Assembly: GCA_015484985.1 (NCBI GenBank)
Contig: WFUL01000075.1
Span: 1-16,557, forward strand
Origin: Anaerolineales bacterium
GTDB lineage: Bacteria > Chloroflexota > Anaerolineae > Anaerolineales > DRMV01
Direction: 5' to 3'
Length of the DNA stretch: 16,557 bases
Below the pieces are notes generated by a model that saw only the letters and a program-made list of their open reading frames with translations, had not been told where the DNA came from and ran no database searches. How positions within the stretch are numbered: the stretch's first letter is position 1; the number at the start of each line of letters is the position of its first letter. The translations under genes and the position numbers were made by a program. Shown piece after piece: positions 8,916 through 16,031 of the stretch.

Positions 8916-8944
8916 GGGGCGGGGTTTCAGCCCTTCCCCGCCCC
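8916..8944 (+). terminator. Intercistronic GC hairpin between the WXG100 and EccC-like genes
   Basis: GGGGCGGGG (8916-8924) and CCCCGCCCC (8936-8944) form a perfect nine-pair stem around an 11-base loop. The bases after the stem (GCTCCTATACG) are not a U-tract, so it is not a classic intrinsic terminator. It more likely acts as a partial attenuator or a 3' stabiliser that leaves the short WXG100 message more abundant than the long ATPase message. The rest of the 8886-9053 gap holds no convincing gene. Confidence 0.5.
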
Positions 8945-8979
8945 GCTCCTATACGTTGTCTTAGTCTCCTTTCATCCCC

Positions 8980-8993
8980 TTTGGTAGACCAAA
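8980..8993. promoter_or_regulatory. Perfect dyad upstream of the EccC-like gene
   Basis: TTTGGT-AG-ACCAAA is a perfect 14-base inverted repeat located 60-74 bases before the ATPase start. It could be an operator half-site pair or a small RNA hairpin with a four-base loop. No matching promoter hexamers are obvious beside it. Confidence 0.3.
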
Positions 8994-9053
8994 ACTTGAG
9001 GTTTTCCGAGAGGGTTCATTCGGGACCCGTGGGTCGGCTCTGGAGAGGAGACC

Positions 9054-12000
9054 ATGGAGGACACGCGCCCCATACATCGGGCTCGTCGACCCTTCGGGCG
9101 CACGGCCGTGTACGTACCCCGGGAGGTGCCCAGGCGTGAAATCGCCTGGCCCAAACTCCATCCGCGGCCTTCGCCTCCGGCCAGACCTGCATGGTGGACC
9201 TATCTTCCTTTGGCCTTTATGGGGGTGATGAGCCTGCTTTATCCCTTGCTTCATGCCTTGTCCACAGGACAACCTTTTTCTTGGATGAGGTATTTGGGTC
9301 CTCTTTTGATGGCCCTGGGTATGGGCGGGATCTATCCGCTGTTTCAGTGGTTGAGTTATTACAGCCAGGTTCGCCATGTTGAAACCGAAATCGCCACGCG
9401 ACAACGGGCGTTTCTGGAAGGGCTTGCTCAAATGGAGTTCCAGGCCCGGACCCTGGCCGAGCAGCAGCGTCGGATTTTGGACGAACGCTATCCCCCTGCA
9501 CAGGAAGTGGTTCGCATCGCGCGGGTTCCCAAGTACCGCCGAAAACGCCTGTGGTCCCGAGGGCCCGAGGACCAAGATTTTCTCACCTTGCGCGTAGGCA
9601 CGGGTGAAGGATCTCCCGGTTTTACCTTTGCCCCTTTTCCCGCGTTTTCTCCCGAAGACGAAGACCTGGAAAGAGAAGCCCGACGGGTGCTTGACCGGTG
9701 GCATCGAGTGTCTGACCTCCCTTTGCTCCTGCCGTTGACCCGGGTGGGCAGTGTGCTCATTAAAGGTCCGGAGCACTTGATGTATGGCCTGCTTTATCGC
9801 GTGGTGGTGGATGTCGCCGTACATCATTCGCCCCGGGTGGTGCGTGTAGGGGTGATAGTTCGAGATGCCCTTCGGGGTCGTCGTTTCTGGTCCTGGATGA
9901 AATGGCTGCCTCATACCGGGGTACTGGAAGGGAAACGGCCTTCCCTTCTGGCCTTCAGCCTGACGGAAGGAGCGCATCTGGTGGATACCCTGGCCCGATA
10001 CCTGGGGGGTCGGAGGGAGGAAGCCGTTTCGGAAATCTTTGGCCCAGGGGAGGCGCTGGTCCTGATTTTCGATGAGGACGGTGCCTTGCGGAATCGGCCT
10101 TCGGTCATTCAGCTGGTGGAGCAAGGCCCCCAGGTGGGTGTATATTGCCTGTTTGTTGGGGGAACGGTACATGGGGTGCGGGCCGAAATCCTCCTCAAAG
10201 ATTTCGGAGATTTACGCTACAAGGCCGAATGGTTGTCCTTTGGAACCCAGCAGCAACGCCGTGCCATGCATGAACAAGGGCGAGGGGAGTTTCTGTCCTG
10301 GGAAGAGGCAGAAGCGGTTGCCCGAGAACTGGCCGGTCTGGAGCCGCCCGAACCACCCAGTACGGCCACCTTGTTGCCCGACCATCTTCCCTTAGCCGAG
10401 CTTCTGGCCCGGGTATACACAGACGTGCGGGAGGAGATCGCCGCCCTGTTCCCGGAGGAGGACGGTAACGGGGCCGGCGACGACTCCGTTCCCTCAGAGG
10501 TGGACGCCCTTGCCGAGGAACCTTTACGGGGATTATGGAATTGGTTCGCTCGTTTGTACACCTCTTCCGATGCCAAGACTGCTTTGCTGCGTTCTTGGGC
10601 CTTGCGTCGGTTTCTCCATTTTCCCATTGGCATGACCGTCGCCCAGGGGCGACTGCGTCCCCTTTACCTCAACCTGCTTCCAGACGGCCCTCCCTGGCAT
10701 GGTCCGGCGGCCTACCACACCATCCTCATTGGTCCCACAGGGAGCGGAAAGAGTGAATTCCTCAAGACCCTGATTTGGGGCGCGGCTTATCAGTATCCAC
10801 CGCATGTACTCAACGTTTTCTTCATTGATTTCAAAGGCGGTGCGGCCATGGAGGATTTCAAATTCCGATACCGTAACGATGTCGGGGAGTGGGTGGAAGA
10901 GGAACTTCCACATTTGGTGGGTATGGTTACAGACCCCGAACACGTGGATCCTTCGCTGGATGCAGTGGCCATTTCCCGTCGGGGCATTTACGCCATTCGT
11001 CGAGAGATGGAGCGTCGTAAGCACTTAATCACCACCCTGGGTAAGGCTAAGGACATTTGGGAATACAACGAAAAAGTGGTGGCCGCTCGTCATGGACGGC
11101 GAGGAGATGTGGATCCGTCTTTGCCTCTGCTGCCCCACTTACTCATCATCCTGGACGAATTTAGTGAGGGTTTGCAGCACTTTCCCGAACTGGAAGACAT
11201 TCTGGACGCCCTGGCTCGTCTGGGACGAAGTTGGGGTATGTATCTGATATTGGCCAATCAGAAGTACACCCGTATGGAAAAGATGGAGGTCAATGTAGGC
11301 TGGCGCATTGCGTTGCGCATGGGCGACCGGGAACTGCGAGAGTTCCTGCACTCGGGTCTTTCCGGATTGAGCCATGTAGGGCGTGGGTATGCTCTGTGCG
11401 TTCCCCATGGGGAGGTTCAACTTTTTCAAACCGGTTATGGTGGCTTGCCGATGCGCGCGACCGGGAACGAAGACGCCCTGGTGATTTACGAACTCGGTCC
11501 TGCAGGGCGAGAACAACCGGTGTATGAGCGCGCGGTCCGGCCTCATGGCCATAGCGAGGAGGAGCGCCCTCGCTTGACTCAGGGCCGCTATCTCACCCAG
11601 CTCATCTGCCGGATGGTTCGGCAATCCTCCCACGCCTTTGCCCGTCCTCGGAAAATCTATTTGGACCCGCTGCCTGCCCAGGTGAGTTTGCCCGAAGTAT
11701 TGCAACGGTATGTCCAAGAGCAAGGTCGCCCTTTGGCTTTCGATGGACAGTGTTGGCGAACGGTTGAGGACGATGCCCTGGAAGCGCCTTTTGCTCTCGT
11801 GGATAATTTCCAAGCCCTCACGCACGAGGTTTTGCGCTTTTCCTTCCATCAAGGGGCAGGCCATTTATGGGTGCTGGGTGTGGCCGATAGCGGTAAAGAG
11901 GACGTGGTGGAAGCCATAGTCCTTGCACTGGCTCATCTCTATACGCCCGAGCAGTTGTGGATTTATATCCTCGATTTCAGCGATGGCCGACGTTTGCGTT

Positions 12001-13298
12001 CGTTGACCCAGCTGCCCCACGTAGGCGCGCATGTATTGGCTACGGAACGCGAGCGCTTTCATCGTCTGGTGCGTCTGTGGGCACAGGAGTTCCATCGGCG
12101 TCGGGCGCATTCACCCGTGCGCGGTCCCCGCTGGTTGTGGGTTCTCCATGATTTCCATCACCGGCACTTTCTTCACATGGAAGAAGAGGCGGCTCTACGT
12201 CTGGTTGAATCCCTCATTCACCACGGGGGTCGGTTGGGTTTGCATTTGCTTCTCACCTCCGTTCACGCCGGTGCGTTACGGGACGAAGAAGCAGTCAACT
12301 TGCGCCCTCGGTTGCTCCTGGAGATGGGAGCCCGCGAGCACTTCCTCGAGGCCGGCTTGGGTCGGCAGGCGATACACAATCTCACGCGGCGGGTCCCCGG
12401 CCGGGGTTTTTGGTTAGAGCGCCTGGGCGATGAAGGGCGGGAGATGCAAACCGGCCGTTGGCCCGACTGGCAAACCCATGCTCGTCATATGGACCGAGCC
12501 TGGAGGGGTGTCCGGCCCAAGGATGTTGTGGTGATGCCGGAGCATCTATCCTGGGCCCGGTGGCAGGAAATGGTTGGGATGGCGACGATCCAGCAAGGGG
12601 ATGGTTTCCCTGTGGGTTTGGATTACGATTGGGAACCGGTGGAGGTGTCCATCGGGCCCCATCAAGCCCTCTGGCTTGTCGTGGGTCCGGCGGTCAGCGG
12701 CAAAACCCATTTTTTGCTCCTGTGGGCCCGGACCGCGAGGATGAAATCGACTTCCTGGGCCGTGTGGTACTTAGCCACCAAGAGCCCCCCCGAAGCCTGG
12801 CTCCCCACACCCGGGCGCGGTTTCTCCATGGTGACCTCGGCAGAAGAGGCCCTACTGCGGGACGCCTGGGACCGAGCGGCCCAAACCGCAGCCTCGCTCC
12901 CCAGCGATGCCCCTCCCATGCTGTTGCTGGTGGACGACGCCGAGCACGTTCTCCCGTCCTGTCCCCAGGACAGTGCCCAGGTGCTGGAGCATGCGTTGAG
13001 GCAGGGACGCCTGGTGTGGGTGCTCGCCTTTCGTTCGCAAATGACCTTTACCGCCACCATGAGCAAGATGTACGCACATCCTTTTCAGGAGGTCCTTCGG
13101 CGTGCGCAGGAAGAGCGATTGGGCCTGATAACCCGGCCTGAGGATGAAGCCCTCAGCCTGTATGCCCTGACCCAACGACGCCTGCCCCGGGAGTGGCTCT
13201 ACGCCTGGGTAGGCAGACCTGTAGGTCGGGCCCTGCTGGTGCAACGGGACTATCGGCGCCTGGTTCAGGTGCCCTTTGTGGGAAATGGTGGGAAGTAG
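9054..13298 (+). CDS. eccC: EccC/EssC-like type VII secretion ATPase (FtsK/SpoIIIE family)
   Basis: The 1414-residue product has the EccC layout: a basic, Pro/Arg-rich N-tail (1-46), two membrane helices (about 47-69 and 78-100), a linker domain, and three FtsK/SpoIIIE-type ATPase domains. D1 has an intact Walker A GPTGSGKS (560-567) and Walker B LLIILDEF (Asp701-Glu702), followed by the family NVFFIDFKGGA and RIALRMGDRE segments. D2 has a degenerate P-loop GVADSGKE (942-949), with Glu where Ser/Thr should be, and WLWVLHDF (Asp1033). D3 has GPAVSGKT (1211-1218) and LLLVDDAEH (Asp1294-Asp1295). EccC-type motors recognise WXG100 substrates and drive their export at the inner membrane. Unlike Firmicutes EssC, there are no N-terminal FHA domains; separate FHA proteins follow instead. 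The ATG has GGAG upstream (9042-9045). The end lies close to the FHA gene. Confidence 0.92.
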   Translation: MEDTRPIHRARRPFGRTAVYVPREVPRREIAWPKLHPRPSPPARPAWWTYLPLAFMGVMSLLYPLLHALSTGQPFSWMRYLGPLLMALGMGGIYPLFQWLSYYSQVRHVETEIATRQRAFLEGLAQMEFQARTLAEQQRRILDERYPPAQEVVRIARVPKYRRKRLWSRGPEDQDFLTLRVGTGEGSPGFTFAPFPAFSPEDEDLEREARRVLDRWHRVSDLPLLLPLTRVGSVLIKGPEHLMYGLLYRVVVDVAVHHSPRVVRVGVIVRDALRGRRFWSWMKWLPHTGVLEGKRPSLLAFSLTEGAHLVDTLARYLGGRREEAVSEIFGPGEALVLIFDEDGALRNRPSVIQLVEQGPQVGVYCLFVGGTVHGVRAEILLKDFGDLRYKAEWLSFGTQQQRRAMHEQGRGEFLSWEEAEAVARELAGLEPPEPPSTATLLPDHLPLAELLARVYTDVREEIAALFPEEDGNGAGDDSVPSEVDALAEEPLRGLWNWFARLYTSSDAKTALLRSWALRRFLHFPIGMTVAQGRLRPLYLNLLPDGPPWHGPAAYHTILIGPTGSGKSEFLKTLIWGAAYQYPPHVLNVFFIDFKGGAAMEDFKFRYRNDVGEWVEEELPHLVGMVTDPEHVDPSLDAVAISRRGIYAIRREMERRKHLITTLGKAKDIWEYNEKVVAARHGRRGDVDPSLPLLPHLLIILDEFSEGLQHFPELEDILDALARLGRSWGMYLILANQKYTRMEKMEVNVGWRIALRMGDRELREFLHSGLSGLSHVGRGYALCVPHGEVQLFQTGYGGLPMRATGNEDALVIYELGPAGREQPVYERAVRPHGHSEEERPRLTQGRYLTQLICRMVRQSSHAFARPRKIYLDPLPAQVSLPEVLQRYVQEQGRPLAFDGQCWRTVEDDALEAPFALVDNFQALTHEVLRFSFHQGAGHLWVLGVADSGKEDVVEAIVLALAHLYTPEQLWIYILDFSDGRRLRSLTQLPHVGAHVLATERERFHRLVRLWAQEFHRRRAHSPVRGPRWLWVLHDFHHRHFLHMEEEAALRLVESLIHHGGRLGLHLLLTSVHAGALRDEEAVNLRPRLLLEMGAREHFLEAGLGRQAIHNLTRRVPGRGFWLERLGDEGREMQTGRWPDWQTHARHMDRAWRGVRPKDVVVMPEHLSWARWQEMVGMATIQQGDGFPVGLDYDWEPVEVSIGPHQALWLVVGPAVSGKTHFLLLWARTARMKSTSWAVWYLATKSPPEAWLPTPGRGFSMVTSAEEALLRDAWDRAAQTAASLPSDAPPMLLLVDDAEHVLPSCPQDSAQVLEHALRQGRLVWVLAFRSQMTFTATMSKMYAHPFQEVLRRAQEERLGLITRPEDEALSLYALTQRRLPREWLYAWVGRPVGRALLVQRDYRRLVQVPFVGNGGK

Positions 13299-13332
13299 CG
13301 CGGTCACCCACATCGTCCAGGCGGGGGAAGTC

Positions 13333-14040
13333 ATGCCGTACGTAGCGGTTACGTTAGAGATCCCCGAGACGGTCTACCGTCCAGGCTACCCTGTAGTTCT
13401 GGATCTGGATATTCCCTGGCACATGCCCATCCCTTTGTTTCTCCAGGAAGCTCTGCCGGCCATTCTTCGGCGAAAAGGACTACCGGTCCCGGAACTCCCC
13501 GAGGGGCACTTTTGGCGTCTGGTGCGATTGGGACGGATGCGTCCCTTGCCGCTGCTTACCCACACCTTTCGGGGAGCAGGAGTATGGGATGGTGAACGTT
13601 TGAGGCTTGAGGCTCATGCCCTACCGTGGCCGCCTGACCGTTTCTACCTGGAGTACGTCCGGGTCATCTCTTCGGATAGAGGATCCTTCGTCCCAGAACG
13701 CATCTATCTGGCACAGCAACAGATCACTCTGGGCCGCCACGACCTCTCCCGGGACCGTTTTGTGGACGTTGACCTTTCCCTGTTCCCTCATGGACGACGG
13801 GTCTCCCGTCGACATGCGGAGATTGTTTTTGAGGAAGGCCACTTCGTCTTGCGGGACCTGAACAGCCGTCATGGGACATGGGTGAACGGACGTCCGGTGA
13901 CGGTGCAGAAGGCTCACCGCTTGCATCCGGGCGACCGTGTTTCCCTTGGGGATCGGTTGCACTTCGTTTTTCGGGATGCCCAACGGGGTTCTCCCTTGCT
14001 CACGGAGGAGGACCGAGTACGCAAAGAGACTTCGTCCTGA
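13333..14040 (+). CDS. Ubiquitin-like (EsaB/YukD/EccD-N-like) + FHA domain fusion protein
   Basis: The product has 235 residues from the chosen start. Residues 3-96 resemble the ubiquitin-like domain of T7SS proteins EsaB/YukD and the EccD N-terminus: a beta hairpin (YVAVTLEI...VVLDLDIP), a helix starting PIPLFLQEALPAILRRKGL, then FWRLVRLGRMRPL and a GVWDGERLRL turn (the late D-G turn is typical). Residues about 122-215 are a complete FHA domain with Arg135 (LGRHD), Ser158/His161 (VSRRHAEI) and Asn185 (GTWVNG), all phosphothreonine-contact positions. There is no membrane segment, so it is cytosolic. The ATG at 13333 follows GGGGGA; an in-frame ATG at 13285 (overlapping the EccC-like stop by 14 bases) or TTG at 13276 is possible. 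FHA is certain; the Ubl call is by pattern and position. Confidence 0.85.
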   Translation: MPYVAVTLEIPETVYRPGYPVVLDLDIPWHMPIPLFLQEALPAILRRKGLPVPELPEGHFWRLVRLGRMRPLPLLTHTFRGAGVWDGERLRLEAHALPWPPDRFYLEYVRVISSDRGSFVPERIYLAQQQITLGRHDLSRDRFVDVDLSLFPHGRRVSRRHAEIVFEEGHFVLRDLNSRHGTWVNGRPVTVQKAHRLHPGDRVSLGDRLHFVFRDAQRGSPLLTEEDRVRKETSS

Positions 14041-14070
14041 ACCTGCGCCTTTCTCCCAGGAGGAGGACAT

Positions 14071-15912
14071 ATGGCCCTGCCGACGTGCTTGTCGCGGGGA
14101 ATGATGCGTCTTCTTTCCCTGGTGGGGATGCTCCTGGCTTTGACCGTCGAACCCATCCCGGCGTTGGGGAAGGCGTCCCTGTACCTGCCGGGTCAGGGTC
14201 TCGTTTTGCATCAGGTGGAGGGTACGCCATTGAAAGACCCGCCCCGGTATCGTATTCGGGTGGTGTTTAGCGTTTTTGATGCCACGGGACGACCTGTGAC
14301 CGTGCTCGCTCCCGAACGGCTGGACATCATCCTGGATGGGCGCAGGGTTGAGGTCGAGGCCCTGGAAGCGGCTGTGGAGATTCCTCTGGAGTTGCTGGTG
14401 CTCTTCGATACCAGCGGTAGCATGCGAGGATGGAAGACCCGTCAGGCGCGCCAAGCCCTGACCATGTTCCTGCAACAACTCCCAAACCGGGCTCATGTCA
14501 CCTTATGGGCCTTTGATGAAGACATTCGGACCCTGACGGACTTCCGTTCTCCTCGAGAGGTGCTGGGTCTGTTGGATCGTCTGCAAGCCCGGGATGGCCT
14601 GGGAACCTGCCTGTACGACGCGCTTATGCAAGGTGTACAGCGCCTGCAAACACGGGAGGAGGGAACTCGAAGGGTGCTTTTCCTTCTCACCGATGGCGTT
14701 GATGAACTCCCGGATGGCCGTCCGTGCAGCATATCGCATCTGGACGATGTGTTGGCTCGCGCGTCTTCGGTGCCGCAAGTGTCGATTGTTGTGATGACCC
14801 TGGGAAATCGCGTGGACCGAGCGGGAATGCAGCGTCTGGTGCAGTCTACCGGGGGCATGGCCTTCCATGTGGGCCAGGAAGGGGATGGGCTTCAACGTCT
14901 CCAAGACCTGCTCGACGTGCTGCGGGCGCAGTGGCGGGCCCAGTTCGTGGCCGTGACGTCTGCTGGAGCGCATACGCTGCTTCTACGCTATCGCGACCCG
15001 ATGGGCGACCTTGAGGCCAGGCAGGAGTTCGTTTTACCCCCGTTGCCTTACACGTTGAAGATTCGCAATGTGGATACCTCGGAGCCCGTGACCTTTCCCC
15101 TGACTTTGGAAGTGGACGTCTTGAGGGGAAGCGGGATGCCGAAAATCACCCGAGTGCAGTTGGTGTATGAGAATCGAGTCGTAGCCCAGGACGACGCGCC
15201 ACCTTACCGCCTGCGATGGAATCCCCGGTCCCGGCCCACAGAACAGGTGAGGGTGACGCTTCGTGCCTTGGATGCGGCGGGTCGGGTGCAGGCCGAAACC
15301 ACCCTGACGTTATGGCCGGCCGAACCGGGAACCAGGCAAGGGGCTCCGTTCCGGCTCTTTCCCTGGGTTTTAGGCGGGTTGGCCCTTGTGGTGACCCTGG
15401 TGATGGTCGTTGTCGTGCGATGGCGTTATTCCGCCGGGCCGGAAGATGGGGGTGAGTTAACCGTGGATGTGGGAGATACGGGTGCCGCCCTGGAAATGCC
15501 GGATGGTTTGATGCCGGTGGCTCAATTAGAGGTGCTGTACAGCGACGACCCGGCGTACATTGGTCGGGTGTTTATCCTCACTCAGCCTCGCACCACCCTG
15601 GGACGCCATGAAGACAACGACATTTCCTTCCCAGGGGACCGGGCGGTCTCTCGCTATCATGCGGAAATTGCCAGCGAGAACGGCGTCTTCTATCTTCAGG
15701 AGCATTACCGTTTCGACCGAGGACGGCGGGTAGGTCCTAAGTACGGCACCTTTGTGAACGGTGAGCGGCTCCAGGGGCGTATGTTTCTGTCCGATGGGGA
15801 CATCATCCAGTTGGGTCCTCGGCTTCGCCTGCGTTTTCATTGGCGGGGCCGCACTTCTTTTGGGGATTCCTTCACTCTGGACGAGAGCTTTGATGTGGAT
15901 CGCACCGAGTGA
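14071..15912 (+). CDS. Signal peptide-VWA-TM-FHA protein of the T7SS-like locus
   Basis: The 613-residue product starts with a signal peptide or N-terminal anchor (about 11-32, MMRLLSLVGMLLALTVEPIPALG). Next comes a von Willebrand A domain (about 106-285) with a full MIDAS: DTSGS (Asp113, Ser115, Ser117), Thr179 in GLGTCLYDAL, and Asp208 in LLTDG. A predicted beta-sandwich domain (about 326-416) follows, then one strong membrane helix (431-450) with a basic stop-transfer RWR, and a cytosolic FHA domain (about 497-590) with Arg512, Ser527/His530 and Asn563. The last 20 residues are rich in Ser/Thr, Phe and acidic residues. The VWA domain would thus be outside and FHA inside. AGGAGGAGG directly before the ATG fixes the start. 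It lies 30 bases after the Ubl-FHA gene and ends the operon. Confidence 0.92.
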   Translation: MALPTCLSRGMMRLLSLVGMLLALTVEPIPALGKASLYLPGQGLVLHQVEGTPLKDPPRYRIRVVFSVFDATGRPVTVLAPERLDIILDGRRVEVEALEAAVEIPLELLVLFDTSGSMRGWKTRQARQALTMFLQQLPNRAHVTLWAFDEDIRTLTDFRSPREVLGLLDRLQARDGLGTCLYDALMQGVQRLQTREEGTRRVLFLLTDGVDELPDGRPCSISHLDDVLARASSVPQVSIVVMTLGNRVDRAGMQRLVQSTGGMAFHVGQEGDGLQRLQDLLDVLRAQWRAQFVAVTSAGAHTLLLRYRDPMGDLEARQEFVLPPLPYTLKIRNVDTSEPVTFPLTLEVDVLRGSGMPKITRVQLVYENRVVAQDDAPPYRLRWNPRSRPTEQVRVTLRALDAAGRVQAETTLTLWPAEPGTRQGAPFRLFPWVLGGLALVVTLVMVVVVRWRYSAGPEDGGELTVDVGDTGAALEMPDGLMPVAQLEVLYSDDPAYIGRVFILTQPRTTLGRHEDNDISFPGDRAVSRYHAEIASENGVFYLQEHYRFDRGRRVGPKYGTFVNGERLQGRMFLSDGDIIQLGPRLRLRFHWRGRTSFGDSFTLDESFDVDRTE

Positions 15913-15933
15913 AAGGGGAGACGAGGGAGGGTT

Positions 15934-15985
15934 CTGTCCTACGGTCCCATACCCGGTGAGGTCGATCAGCACAGTTTTTCTCTTT
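15934..15985 (+). terminator. Possible weak terminator after the T7SS-like operon
   Basis: An imperfect hairpin can be drawn from CTGT (15934-15937) with ACAG (15971-15974) and inner CGG/CCG pairs, directly followed by TTTTTCTCTTTC. The stem is interrupted, so this is only a candidate. The 15913-16031 gap separates two convergent genes and holds no coding frame of note. Confidence 0.25.
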
Positions 15986-16031
15986 CATGAGAGCATTGAT
16001 GTTAGGTGGTGTGCAGGCAGGCGAGTGCCTC

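Noticed and set aside
8894..8986. A 30-codon open frame starting at 8894 between the WXG100 and EccC-like genes, considered as a second small substrate.
   Set aside because: It has no SD, runs through the nine-pair hairpin, and has no WXG motif or helical pattern.
8961..10172. A 403-codon minus-strand open frame opposite the start of the EccC-like gene.
   Set aside because: It overlaps the membrane and linker region of a secure ATPase gene, is Pro/Gln/His-rich and shows no domain; it is a GC-driven shadow.
13621..14496. A 291-codon minus-strand open frame across the FHA and VWA genes.
   Set aside because: Both plus-strand genes have clear domains there; the frame shows only His/Gln-rich sequence typical of antisense translation.
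16019..16030. AGGC-GAGT-GCCT stem near the MFS stop, considered as a terminator.
   Set aside because: Only four pairs and no T-run in either direction.
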